10,347 bases of DNA from Dehalococcoidia bacterium (GCA_023129815.1 JAGMBH010000064.1:1-10347), one strand, 5' to 3'; positions 1 through 5,977 are shown, counted from the first letter of the stretch. The notes: a model not told the origin generated them from the sequence alone. Numbers and translations: made by a program.

Positions 1-769
1 AAAGCTTTGGCCTTCGCCGCAAGGTTTCCCGTAAATTCAACGGCTTAACTTCAGGCCTTGGTGCTTCATAAACTGTTACCACGGGGCAAATAAAGTTACT
101 GAAGGCACTCTTGATAGAAGCCATTTGTGATGGTGTTAGAGGCTTAACATCGCAAGGACGTAAAGGAGTATTGAGTTGCACTTCGTCAGGACTCAAGTAA
201 CTTGCTATTTGTGCTATTTCCCTGGCAAAAGTTTTATTCGCCTCAATAAGCATTACCTGAAGGCATAGCTTGCCAGGGAATTTGTTTTTGAATAGCTTAA
301 TGCCTTCAATTATATCGCTAAGCGTAAGATTAGCCATAGGCCTATTGACTTGCCTGAATAGCTCTTGGTTGTGGACATCTAGTTTAGCTACCACTACATC
401 TGCCTTGGCAAGGTTTTCTCTCACATCCTCTCTAGGCATTAAGGAAGAATTAGTCAAGACTGCTACCGGGAGAGGCAAAATTGATTTGGCTATCTCGATG
501 GCTTGCCCTAAATTGCTTGCTAAAGTGGGCTCGCCTGTCCCGGAGAAAGTGACATAATCAGCAGTTATGCCTCTTATTCCCTTCAGTTCTTCGGCTAATC
601 TAGCAAGGGAAACAAATTCCCCTCGCTCGGTAGTGGGGTTGGTAGTTCTCCCCAATTGGCAGTAAACGCAGTCGAAGGAGCAAGTTTTGCCTGGCGCACA
701 GAGAAGGTCTATACCTAATGATCTACCTAGGCGCCACGAAGGTACTGGACCGTAGATAATAGAATTCAT
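1..769 (-). CDS. Radical SAM protein, TYW1/wyosine-synthetase-like (COG0731 type), C-terminus cut by window edge
   Basis: The frame is open from an ATG at 769 to the left edge, giving 256 visible residues. The N-terminus reads GPVPSWRLGRSLGIDL and is followed by Cys30-x3-Cys34-x2-Cys37 in KTCSFDCVYCQLGRT. This is the radical SAM triad that holds a 4Fe-4S cluster and S-adenosylmethionine. FSGTGEPTL further on is the family's GE motif. The arrangement is typical of bacterial COG0731 proteins, related to the archaeal and eukaryotic tRNA wyosine synthase TYW1. The substrate of the bacterial members is, to my knowledge, not settled. The visible end (NLRETLRRRP) matches the place where these proteins enter a small C-terminal winged-helix-like region, so perhaps 40-60 residues are missing. 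The frame stays open upstream of 769 without an ATG, but the family N-terminus fits 769. No strong Shine-Dalgarno sequence is seen. It is divergent from fur. Confidence 0.9.
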   Translation of the reverse strand, partial: MNSIIYGPVPSWRLGRSLGIDLLCAPGKTCSFDCVYCQLGRTTNPTTERGEFVSLARLAEELKGIRGITADYVTFSGTGEPTLASNLGQAIEIAKSILPLPVAVLTNSSLMPREDVRENLAKADVVVAKLDVHNQELFRQVNRPMANLTLSDIIEGIKLFKNKFPGKLCLQVMLIEANKTFAREIAQIASYLSPDEVQLNTPLRPCDVKPLTPSQMASIKSAFSNFICPVVTVYEAPRPEVKPLNLRETLRRRPKL

Positions 770-856
770 CGCTCGCTTGAAAGCCAATGTCGGAGAACCA
801 AAGATGCAAATCCTAAAGGCAAATACTTCTTTGAATGCCCTTGACTCACTTCCAGT

Positions 857-886
857 AGTGTAGCATGAGATTGTGCATGGTTTCAA
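857..886 (-). promoter_or_regulatory. Putative sigma70-type promoter for the radical SAM gene
   Basis: On the minus strand TTGAAA (886-881) is followed after 18 bases by TACACT (862-857), preceded by TGC as an extended -10. Transcription would start near 850 and leave about 80 bases of leader before the ATG at 769. This rests on sequence match only. Confidence 0.4.
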
Positions 887-924
887 AGAAGCGCGGGTTA
901 ATCATACTGTCTAGTCAGCCCGAC

Positions 925-953
925 TTGACAGAGTATAGAGATGCTGCTATGCT
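925..953 (+). promoter_or_regulatory. Putative sigma70-type promoter for fur
   Basis: A perfect TTGACA (925-930) is separated by 17 bases from TATGCT (948-953, 4 of 6 to consensus). The predicted transcript start, near 960, falls only a few bases before the ATG at 964 chosen for fur, so the message would be nearly leaderless. If fur instead starts upstream, at 949 or 865, this match would be chance. Confidence 0.4.
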
Positions 954-959
954 GGTTGT

Positions 960-978
960 GATAATGAGAATCAATCGC
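960..978 (+). promoter_or_regulatory. Fur-box-like operator overlapping the fur start
   Basis: The 19-mer GATAATGAGAATCAATCGC matches the classical Fur box GATAATGATAATCATTATC at 15 of 19 positions, with the first eight identical. It sits directly downstream of the putative -10 and over the predicted transcription and translation starts of fur. A repressor bound there would block the gene, which suggests autoregulation. Part of it is also coding sequence, so a chance match is possible. Confidence 0.4.
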
Positions 979-1428
979 AACAAGGTAACCAACATCCGCC
1001 CACTTACACCACAGCGAAGCCTTCTCCTTTCTACTATACGAGAAGCTGGAACGCATCTAGATGCTAAGGAACTGTATCGTCGAGCTAGTGAGAAAGACGC
1101 CAGTATTAGCCTTGCTACAGTTTACCGTAGTTTACGCCTATTTAAGGAGCAAGGCTTGATAGAGGAAAGGCATCTAGGCCAGATGGGTTGTTGCTATGAA
1201 GTGAAGCGTTTAGGAGAACATCAGCATCTGGTGTGTCGAGGCTGTAGGCGAGTCATTGAGTTTGAAAGCCCCTTGATTCGTGAATTGGTAGCAGAGGTGC
1301 AACACAAAAACGACTTCTGTGTTACCAGAATTGAGTTGTACCTGGAGGGTTATTGCCATAAATGCAAAGAGGAACAGAAGGAGGAGGGCTATGATATTAG
1401 AGATCACAGGTCAGAATTTCGAGGATGA
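964..1428 (+). CDS. fur: Fur-family metal- or peroxide-responsive transcriptional regulator
   Basis: From the ATG at 964 this gives 154 residues, close to the family's usual 140-150. The winged helix covers roughly residues 14-80: LTPQR, then the recognition region SLATVYRSLRLFKEQGLIEE. The dimerisation/metal domain has a His cluster (EHQHLVC, His86 and His88) and two CxxC pairs, Cys91-Cys94 and Cys131-Cys134, which form the structural zinc site in Fur, PerR and Zur. The sequence does not tell whether it senses iron, zinc, nickel or peroxide. The frame is open back to an ATG at 865, but that adds 33 residues with no family similarity. An ATG at 949 is a second alternative. The last 38 bases overlap the decayed thioredoxin copy. 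A Fur-box-like site lies at its start. Confidence 0.9.
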   Translation: MRINRNKVTNIRPLTPQRSLLLSTIREAGTHLDAKELYRRASEKDASISLATVYRSLRLFKEQGLIEERHLGQMGCCYEVKRLGEHQHLVCRGCRRVIEFESPLIRELVAEVQHKNDFCVTRIELYLEGYCHKCKEEQKEEGYDIRDHRSEFRG

Positions 1429-1705
1429 GGTCCTGAAATCTGACCTGCCTGTAGTAAATTTTTGGGCTCTGTGGTGCGGGCGATGCCTTATGGTTGCCTC
1501 ATTAATTGGGAAGTGATCGAATGAATATAACGGTAGACCCAAGTTCTGCAAGGTTAACGCGGATGAGAGTCCTCAGAAAGCCATGGGAGGGCGGGTTATG
1601 AGCGTTCCTTTGCTGCTATTTTTCAAGGATGGCCAGAAGGTTGATGAAAACCTTGACACTGTTCTGGGAAGCATGATCTGTCCTAAGATGGGAGCATGTC
1701 TTTAG
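1391..1705 (+). pseudogene. Decayed thioredoxin copy with in-frame TGA
   Basis: A good ribosome site (GGAGGAGGG) precedes the ATG at 1391. The product starts MILEITGQNFEDEVL and reaches WCGRC, then stops at TGA (1514-1516) after 41 residues. The same frame continues with clear thioredoxin sequence to TAG at 1703-1705: EYNGRPKFCKVNADESPQ, then VMSVPLLLFFKDGQKVDEN, which carries the cis-Pro. It aligns without gaps to the intact thioredoxin at 7102-7644, where the residue at the stop is Leu, so a Leu TTA to TGA change would explain it. The active site is CGRC rather than CGPC, and the last 20 residues no longer resemble the fold's final helix. The two copies share a 22-base identical block (1628-1649 and 7348-7369), pointing to duplication. 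The start overlaps the end of fur by 38 bases. Confidence 0.75.
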
Positions 1706-1718
1706 CTAGGGAAAAAGC

Positions 1719-1931
1719 ATGTTGGATCGAAAACTGAAGGTTGCGGTGGACTATGAGAAGTGCCACCCGGAGATATGCGACAAAGGAGTTTGCGCTGCTG
1801 TTCTTGAATGTCCCGCTAAGCTCTGGAGGCAAGAGGAGCCATACGATTTGCCCTATCCCATTCCGGGCTTTTGTCAGGATTGTGGCACATGTGTTGAGTC
1901 TTGCCCGCTAAAGGCAATTAGGATGCTCTAA
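1719..1931 (+). CDS. Small ferredoxin with two Cys clusters, first one unusual
   Basis: 70 residues, likely a soluble 2[4Fe-4S] electron carrier. The second cluster is standard: Cys52-x2-Cys55-x2-Cys58-x3-Cys62-Pro (FCQDCGTCVESCP). The first is spaced Cys15-x4-Cys20-x4-Cys25-x5-Cys31-Pro. This differs from the usual CxxCxxCxxxCP and resembles the wider spacing of the N-terminal Fe-S domain of ABCE1/RNase L inhibitor proteins. The final Cys-Pro of each set would ligate the other cluster, as in bacterial ferredoxins. The two are joined by a Pro/Tyr-rich linker (residues 39-50). A weak ribosome site (AGGGA) lies 9 bases before the ATG. It follows the decayed thioredoxin by 13 bases. The electron partner cannot be named from the sequence. 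Confidence 0.8.
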   Translation: MLDRKLKVAVDYEKCHPEICDKGVCAAVLECPAKLWRQEEPYDLPYPIPGFCQDCGTCVESCPLKAIRML

Positions 1932-1991
1932 GCCAGACGGATATATGATGCACCAACTAATGAAAGAAAGCATACGATAGAAGAAAGAGAG

Positions 1992-2141
1992 GTGATTATC
2001 ATCGGGGCTGCCTTGGAGGGAGCCTGCACCAGAATGGCTGCCAGCGAGTACCTGGCATTGCAAATGGCAAAGAAAGGTGAGATGTTTGAGGGCGCTAAGA
2101 ACGGGAAGTACGCCAGTGAGTATCTGACGATGCTCAGTTAG
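1992..2141 (+). CDS. Possible small hypothetical protein, 49 aa
   Basis: A GTG at 1992 preceded by AGAGAG opens a 49-residue frame ending at TAG 2139-2141, ten bases before the methyltransferase start. It reads as a mostly helical, Ala-rich peptide (GAALEGACTRMAASEYLALQ, then KKGEMFEGAKNGKYASEYL) with one Cys. I do not recognise it. The same frame is open back to the ferredoxin stop at 1931, so it could also be a remnant of a longer gene. Support comes from coding-like composition and its tight fit between two genes. Confidence 0.3.
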   Translation: MIIIGAALEGACTRMAASEYLALQMAKKGEMFEGAKNGKYASEYLTMLS

Positions 2142-2150
2142 GGGCGTGCT

Positions 2151-2804
2151 TTGTCGTCACCAAGGTCAAAAGTGGAGGTGGGACCAAGGGGAGTTCGCTA
2201 TTATGACCTTTTTATGGATGTTATCTCGCTAGGATATTATCCCTTTCTGATTAAGAAGGTCGTTGACAAGATGGATATTCAACCTGGAGAATCTATCTTG
2301 GACCTCGGTTCGGGGACAGGCAGAAACGACTGCTTCATAGCCCAGAAGATAGGCCCTGAGGGCAAAGTCCTGGGGCTTGACATCAGCAAAGAAATGTTGA
2401 GCCTATCTCGGAAGCGCTGCCGGCCATATCCTAATGTCTCGTTTACAGAGGAGCGAATTGAGGCACCGCTGACGTATCAGGATGAGTTCGACAGGGTATT
2501 CATTTCATTTGTCTTACATGGCTTTGAGGATCACCAGAAGATTAAGATTATCAGTAATGCTTACCAGGCTCTAAAGCCTGGGGGAGTCTTTTGTATTTTC
2601 GACTATAATGAGTTCGACCTAGGGAAGCTATGGTTTCCCCTTCGCCAGGCATTTATCCGTGGGGAGTGCCAGCTTGCTTTAGAATTTCTCAAGCTTGACC
2701 TAAAGGGAATGCTCTCGAAGCAGGGATTCACTGGCTTGGAGGAGGAACTCTTCTTAAAGGGGCACTTACGCTTGCTTAAAGCGGCAAAGTGGCAATGCTG
2801 TTGA
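2151..2804 (+). CDS. Class I SAM-dependent methyltransferase, UbiE-like
   Basis: 217 residues. Motif I is ILDLGSGTGRN near residue 50, which binds the SAM methionine and adenosine. The acidic end of strand 2 follows as GLDIS, then FDRVFISFVLHGF and ALKPGGVFCIFDYNEF (motifs II and III). This order is that of the UbiE/COG2226 group, which methylates quinones, lipids, arsenite and other small molecules. The substrate is not evident. The best start is TTG 2151 with AGGGGCG six bases upstream. No in-frame ATG precedes the fold. The C-terminal third (residues about 150-217) is variable and Leu/Lys-rich and ends in Cys-Cys. It follows the small frame at 1992-2141 by nine bases. Confidence 0.85.
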   Translation: MSSPRSKVEVGPRGVRYYDLFMDVISLGYYPFLIKKVVDKMDIQPGESILDLGSGTGRNDCFIAQKIGPEGKVLGLDISKEMLSLSRKRCRPYPNVSFTEERIEAPLTYQDEFDRVFISFVLHGFEDHQKIKIISNAYQALKPGGVFCIFDYNEFDLGKLWFPLRQAFIRGECQLALEFLKLDLKGMLSKQGFTGLEEELFLKGHLRLLKAAKWQCC

Positions 2805-2839
2805 AAGCTAAGCAGGTGCAAACAGCGTGAGAATGCAGA

Positions 2840-2950
2840 GTGGAAGATGGGAAACGAGTCAACTACAATGTGCTTAAGTCATCTGCTAAGGATGACAGTA
2901 TGGCGTTTGAATGTGAGCAGGGTTTTTGTCCAAATAAAGGACATATCTAA
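2840..2950 (+). CDS. Doubtful short Cys-containing frame, 36 aa
   Basis: A GTG at 2840 opens 36 codons to TAA at 2948-2950, inside the 170-base gap between the methyltransferase and the Nfu-like gene. It ends with two cysteines in FECEQGFCPNKGHI, like a small metal site. No convincing ribosome site is present. It may be a remnant of a longer gene or chance. I do not recognise it. Confidence 0.2.
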   Translation: MEDGKRVNYNVLKSSAKDDSMAFECEQGFCPNKGHI

Positions 2951-2974
2951 CCAGTTTAGTACTGGCAGTTTAGA

Positions 2975-3232
2975 ATGGAACAAGGATTAAAGGAAGAAGT
3001 AGAAGCCGTGTTAGCTAGGATAAAGCCAAGCCTGGGAGGGGCTGATGTCCAGTTAAGAGACGTGAAGCAGGGAATAGTAACAGTGCAGTATTATAGGCCA
3101 CTATCAAACCCTTCTGCCTGCCATGTAGACAGGACACGAACAACTAAGGAGATAGTGACTGAGGTACTCGAGGATCAGATCAAGGAAGTGGTACCTGGAT
3201 TCAGGAAGGTAGCTCTCCTTGGTGAGGAATAA
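2975..3232 (+). CDS. Nfu-like (NifU C-terminal domain) protein lacking the CxxC motif
   Basis: 85 residues, the size of a single Nfu domain. The opening helix EEVEAVLARIKPSL, the strand pair ADVQLRDVKQGIVTVQ and the closing helix plus strand (DQIKEVVPGFRKVALL) match the Nfu fold, which carries a 4Fe-4S cluster between two subunits for delivery to target proteins. The normal CxxCPSS segment between strand and helix is replaced by PLSNPSACHVDRTRTTKE. It holds a single Cys49 and is about five residues longer. Cluster binding as in the family is therefore doubtful. It lies 19 bases ahead of the CooC-like gene, so it could be an accessory of that ATPase. No clear ribosome site precedes the ATG at 2975. 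Confidence 0.75.
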   Translation: MEQGLKEEVEAVLARIKPSLGGADVQLRDVKQGIVTVQYYRPLSNPSACHVDRTRTTKEIVTEVLEDQIKEVVPGFRKVALLGEE

Positions 3233-3251
3233 AGGCTAGCTCGTAGATGAT

Positions 3252-3938
3252 ATGATGAAGATTTCGATTTGTGGAAAGGGTGGCAGCGGCAAAAGCAGTA
3301 TAGTCACCCTGCTAGCAAACAGAGCTAGGGACAGAAGTTACCAAGTTCTCGTCGTTGATTCTGACGAGTCAAATTCGGGGCTCTACCGGCTGCTAGGTTT
3401 TGACATCCCACCTACTACTCTCATGGAACTGGCAGGAGGTAAGAAAAGAGTACAGCAACAAATGAAATCTGGATTCTCTCCTGGAGAATCAGAGCACCAG
3501 ATGAATGTGTTAGCGCAGCGTGAGATATCTATCAAAGATATACCCTATCCACATATTTTGCAGAGGGACGGTATAAGGTTTGTCTCTATAGGTAAGATAC
3601 TCCAATCGCTTGAGGGGTGTGCCTGCCCTATGGGGGTATTGAGTCGGGAGTTTTTGAAAAAACTTCGCCTGAAAGATAAGGAGATAACAATTGTGGATAT
3701 GGAGGCAGGAGTGGAGCATTTTGGCAGAGGTGTGGAGACAAGTATAGATGATGTGCTGACTGTGGTTGAGCCCTCTTGGGAATCTATAGCACTTGCTGAA
3801 AGAGTAAATAGCTTGGCTGCTGGGAGTGGAGTAAGTAATACCTGGGCTGTGCTCAACAAGGTAACCTCGAATGAGATGGCATCGAAGTTGGAGGGGGAGC
3901 TGGGCAGGCGGGGCATTACAGTGATTGGAACTATCTAG
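3252..3938 (+). CDS. cooC: CooC-like nickel-insertion ATPase, shortened by an in-frame amber codon
   Basis: 228 residues. The deviant Walker A GKGGSGKSS (Lys9, Lys14) begins at residue 8, and VLVVDSDES (Asp36, Asp38) is the A' strand. GCACPMG gives Cys123-x-Cys125, the CxC signature of CooC, which in studied members binds nickel or zinc at the dimer interface. ITIVDMEAGVEHFGRG is the Walker B/switch II region, with VLNK for nucleotide-base recognition. CooC loads nickel into the C-cluster of carbon monoxide dehydrogenase using ATP. The frame ends at TAG 3936-3938, directly before the expected final part of the fold, which is still encoded in the same frame to 4082. Either the protein is truncated, the stop is read through, or this base is a sequencing error. 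ATG 3252 or 3255 may start it. No CODH gene is in the window. Confidence 0.85.
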   Translation: MMKISICGKGGSGKSSIVTLLANRARDRSYQVLVVDSDESNSGLYRLLGFDIPPTTLMELAGGKKRVQQQMKSGFSPGESEHQMNVLAQREISIKDIPYPHILQRDGIRFVSIGKILQSLEGCACPMGVLSREFLKKLRLKDKEITIVDMEAGVEHFGRGVETSIDDVLTVVEPSWESIALAERVNSLAAGSGVSNTWAVLNKVTSNEMASKLEGELGRRGITVIGTI

Positions 3939-4082
3939 TATGATCCGGAGATTTTTGAGGCTTGCTTCGAGGGGCGCCCAGTATGTGGAGGCAAATCAAC
4001 GCAGGAGATCGGGGAAGTCTTAGATTTCCTGCTCTCGAGACTTGAAACAGGAGGCGAAGGGAGGCAAAACAAGATAAGCTAA
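3936..4082 (+). other. In-frame C-terminal remainder of the CooC-like gene after the TAG
   Basis: Beyond the amber codon the same frame reads YDPEIFEACFEGRPVCGG, then an amphipathic helix (TQEIGEVLDFLLSRLE), and stops at TAA 4080-4082. The YDPEIFEA and EGRP segments are what CooC-family proteins carry at this point. Without the TAG the protein would be 276 residues, near the family's usual 250-270. The frame and residue pattern are intact, so the interruption is recent, unreal or tolerated. Confidence 0.75.
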
Positions 4083-4169
4083 TCTACCGCGAAAGGTGGT
4101 GTCGAAAGTGTGTCCTACTAAAATCATCACCAAAACTTACAAGTCATTTAGAACAATAAAGAGGTATCT

Positions 4170-4418
4170 ATGCCTGCTTCTAGTCAGCCAAGGATCATAA
4201 TTCTTACAGGAGCTTCATACCCTTGGTGTAACACAGTTAAACAGTATTTAAGGGAGAAGAGGTTCAGATTCAGGGAGGTAAACGTAGAAAAAGACCCTGA
4301 GGGAGCTAGAGAGCTCAAGCGTCGAAATATAATGGGTGTTCCTGTCGTCTTGATTAACAATCACCCGATTGTCGGCTTTGATAAGGCGAAAATCGATAAA
4401 CTACTGGGTATCAAATAA
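4170..4418 (+). CDS. Glutaredoxin-like protein with Tyr in place of the first active-site Cys
   Basis: 82 residues with a thioredoxin fold of glutaredoxin size. The N-terminal strand IIILTGAS leads to YPWC (residues 17-20), where the family has CPWC or CPYC, followed by NTVKQYLREK and the strand FRFREVNVEKDPE. GVPVVLINN holds the cis-Pro, and the end is IVGFDKAKIDKLL. These mark the NrdH/bacterial glutaredoxin group. The N-terminal Cys, normally the nucleophile, is Tyr17 (codon TAC, one base from TGC), so only Cys20 remains. Normal dithiol reduction should be lost. Binding or sensing through one Cys is conceivable. A good ribosome site (AAAGAGGT) precedes the ATG, and groES follows 18 bases later. 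Confidence 0.8.
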   Translation: MPASSQPRIIILTGASYPWCNTVKQYLREKRFRFREVNVEKDPEGARELKRRNIMGVPVVLINNHPIVGFDKAKIDKLLGIK

Positions 4419-4436
4419 GAAAGGAGGTTTTTTAAG

Positions 4437-4709
4437 ATGCGGCTCAAGCCATTTGAGGACCGAGTTTTAATTGAGCCGGAAGAAGTTGCAGAAAGTAAAA
4501 GCAAAGCAGGGATAATCCTTGCTGATACTGCCAAGGAGAAACCCAGGAGAGGCAAGGTTGTGGAGGTTGGAACTGATGAGGAGCTTGCTGAGAAAATTAA
4601 AATAGGGGATACAATAGTTTACGCTAAATTTACTGGTGATGAGATTGAATTCGAGGGTAAAAAGTGTTTAATCATCTCGAGAAGTGATATTCTCGCTGTG
4701 ATTAGGTAA
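4437..4709 (+). CDS. groES: Co-chaperonin GroES (Cpn10)
   Basis: 90 residues, slightly short of the usual 94-97. KPFEDRVLIEPEE, the mobile-loop region SKAGIILADTAKEKPRRGKV, VGDE-like EVGTDEELAEKIKIGDT and the end SRSDILAVI are diagnostic of GroES. It forms the heptameric lid of GroEL for ATP-driven protein folding. The ribosome site AAGGAGG (4420s) is among the strongest in the window. No groEL follows: the next gene is a ferredoxin 27 bases on. It is therefore an orphan or second copy in a redox gene run, and may serve a GroEL encoded elsewhere. I saw no CIRCE element upstream. Confidence 0.92.
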   Translation: MRLKPFEDRVLIEPEEVAESKSKAGIILADTAKEKPRRGKVVEVGTDEELAEKIKIGDTIVYAKFTGDEIEFEGKKCLIISRSDILAVIR

Positions 4710-4736
4710 CGATAATAAATTGAGGGAGGTTAATAG

Positions 4737-5003
4737 ATGGCTTACAAAATTACCGAGGAGTGCATCAGCTGCGGTGCCTGTGAAGCGGAGTGCAAGAATG
4801 AAGCAATATCAGAGGGAGAAGAGATCTATGTAATCAACCCCGACAAGTGCACTGAATGCGTGGGCAATTTCGAATCACCCAAGTGTGCGGAGATATGTCC
4901 GGTAGATGCTGCTGTGCCTGATCCAGACCATGTGGAAAGCCGCGAGGAACTGATAGCTAAGTGGCACGGGTTACATCCAGGCGAAACTCCGGCGTCTACC
5001 TAA
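4737..5003 (+). CDS. 2[4Fe-4S] ferredoxin, CX2CX8CX3C (Allochromatium) type
   Basis: 88 residues. The first cluster has Cys9-x2-Cys12-x2-Cys15-x3-Cys19 (CISCGACEAEC), followed by Lys instead of Pro. The second has Cys38-x2-Cys41-x8-Cys50-x3-Cys54-Pro. The eight-residue insertion and the acidic C-terminal tail (residues about 58-88) are typical of low-potential Allochromatium vinosum-type ferredoxins. It is a soluble electron carrier. GAGGGAGG lies ten bases before the ATG. It is 21 bases before thioredoxin reductase, so it may be co-transcribed with it. Whether it donates electrons to that enzyme cannot be read from sequence, since the reductase carries an NADPH-type motif of its own. Confidence 0.93.
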   Translation: MAYKITEECISCGACEAECKNEAISEGEEIYVINPDKCTECVGNFESPKCAEICPVDAAVPDPDHVESREELIAKWHGLHPGETPAST

Positions 5004-5024
5004 ATTATGGAACAAGGGTAAGCA

Positions 5025-5942
5025 GTGGCAAAATATGAAGTAATCACCATCGGAGGTGGCCCTGCTGGGCTTACCGCGGGATTGTATGCCTCGCGGGCGG
5101 GTCTCAGGAGCTTGCTGGTCGAGCGTGGGATGTTTGGAGGCCAAATGGTGAATGCCGCATTAGTAGAGAATTATCCCGGTTTTATTGAGGGTATCTCCGG
5201 CTTAGAGCTGGGTTCGCTTATGCATCAACAGGCAGTCAAATACGGTCTGGAGGTTGTAACTGCTGAGGTCACAGGCCTTGCCCAAGGACACCTCTATAGC
5301 GTCTCCACCACCGAGGGAAGCTTTGAAGCCGCAGCTATAATCATCGCTGCTGGTTCAGAGTATCGTAAACTGTGGGTCATTGGTGAGGAAAGGCTCTCAG
5401 GGCACGGTGTTTCCTATTGCGCCACTTGTGATGGCTTTCTTTTTCGTGACTGGGAAGTAGCAGTAATTGGGGGGGGCGATACCGCCATCACCGATGCTCT
5501 GGAATTGAGTCGGCATGCTAAGAAGGTCTATGTAATACATCGGCGAGACCAGCTTAGGGCAGGGCAAGTCCTCCAGCAACAAGCCTTTGCCCAGCCCAAG
5601 CTGGAGTTCATTTGGAGCACTGTGGTAGAAGAAATCTTGGGAGAGCAACTAGTGAAGGGGCTCAGGCTGCGCAACGTGAAAACCCACAACTTTTCGACCT
5701 TAGAGGTGGCTGGTGTCTTTGTTGCCGTAGGGCTTACACCCAATAGCCAGTGCTTTTCCAACACCGTGAAGCTTGACGATGCCGGATATATCATTACTGA
5801 TGAGACAATGGCTACCTCGGCTCTTGGTATCTTCGCTGCCGGCGACATACGCAAGAACTCGGCACGCCAGATCGCTGCTGCCGTTGGGGATGGCGCCACT
5901 GCTGCCATGTCCGCCTTCAAATACCTTCAGGAGAGAAGCTAA
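5025..5942 (+). CDS. trxB: Thioredoxin reductase, FAD/NAD(P)H type
   Basis: 305 residues, full length for the low-molecular-weight bacterial enzyme. The FAD Rossmann motif GGGPAG is at residues 10-15. The redox-active pair is Cys132-Ala-Thr-Cys135 in SYCATCDGF. The second Rossmann motif GGGDTA and HRRDQLRA bind the pyridine nucleotide, and the Arg pair suggests NADPH. GIFAAGDIR, then RQIAAAVGDGA, is the C-terminal FAD site. It reduces thioredoxin in the cytoplasm. The likely partner is the thioredoxin at 7102. Start is GTG 5025 with AAGGG upstream. The preceding ferredoxin is 21 bases away and the next gene 35 bases away. Confidence 0.96.
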   Translation: MAKYEVITIGGGPAGLTAGLYASRAGLRSLLVERGMFGGQMVNAALVENYPGFIEGISGLELGSLMHQQAVKYGLEVVTAEVTGLAQGHLYSVSTTEGSFEAAAIIIAAGSEYRKLWVIGEERLSGHGVSYCATCDGFLFRDWEVAVIGGGDTAITDALELSRHAKKVYVIHRRDQLRAGQVLQQQAFAQPKLEFIWSTVVEEILGEQLVKGLRLRNVKTHNFSTLEVAGVFVAVGLTPNSQCFSNTVKLDDAGYIITDETMATSALGIFAAGDIRKNSARQIAAAVGDGATAAMSAFKYLQERS

Positions 5943-5977
5943 GAACGTAAATTCACATTATCCTTAGGCATGAGAAA

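Noticed and set aside
270..557. 95-codon plus-strand frame
   Set aside because: It lies antisense within the well-supported radical SAM gene and resembles nothing.
1514..1516. TGA in the thioredoxin copy as selenocysteine
   Set aside because: The position aligns to a Leu far from the active-site pair, no SECIS-like hairpin was seen just downstream, and TGA ends other intact genes here.
3545..3916. 123-codon minus-strand frame
   Set aside because: Shadow of the CooC-like gene; the plus frame carries all the family motifs.
4083..4169. CIRCE or other heat-shock operator ahead of the glutaredoxin-groES pair
   Set aside because: No TTAGCACTC/GAGTGCTAA inverted repeat was found.
5528..5920. 130-codon minus-strand frame
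   Set aside because: Shadow of trxB.
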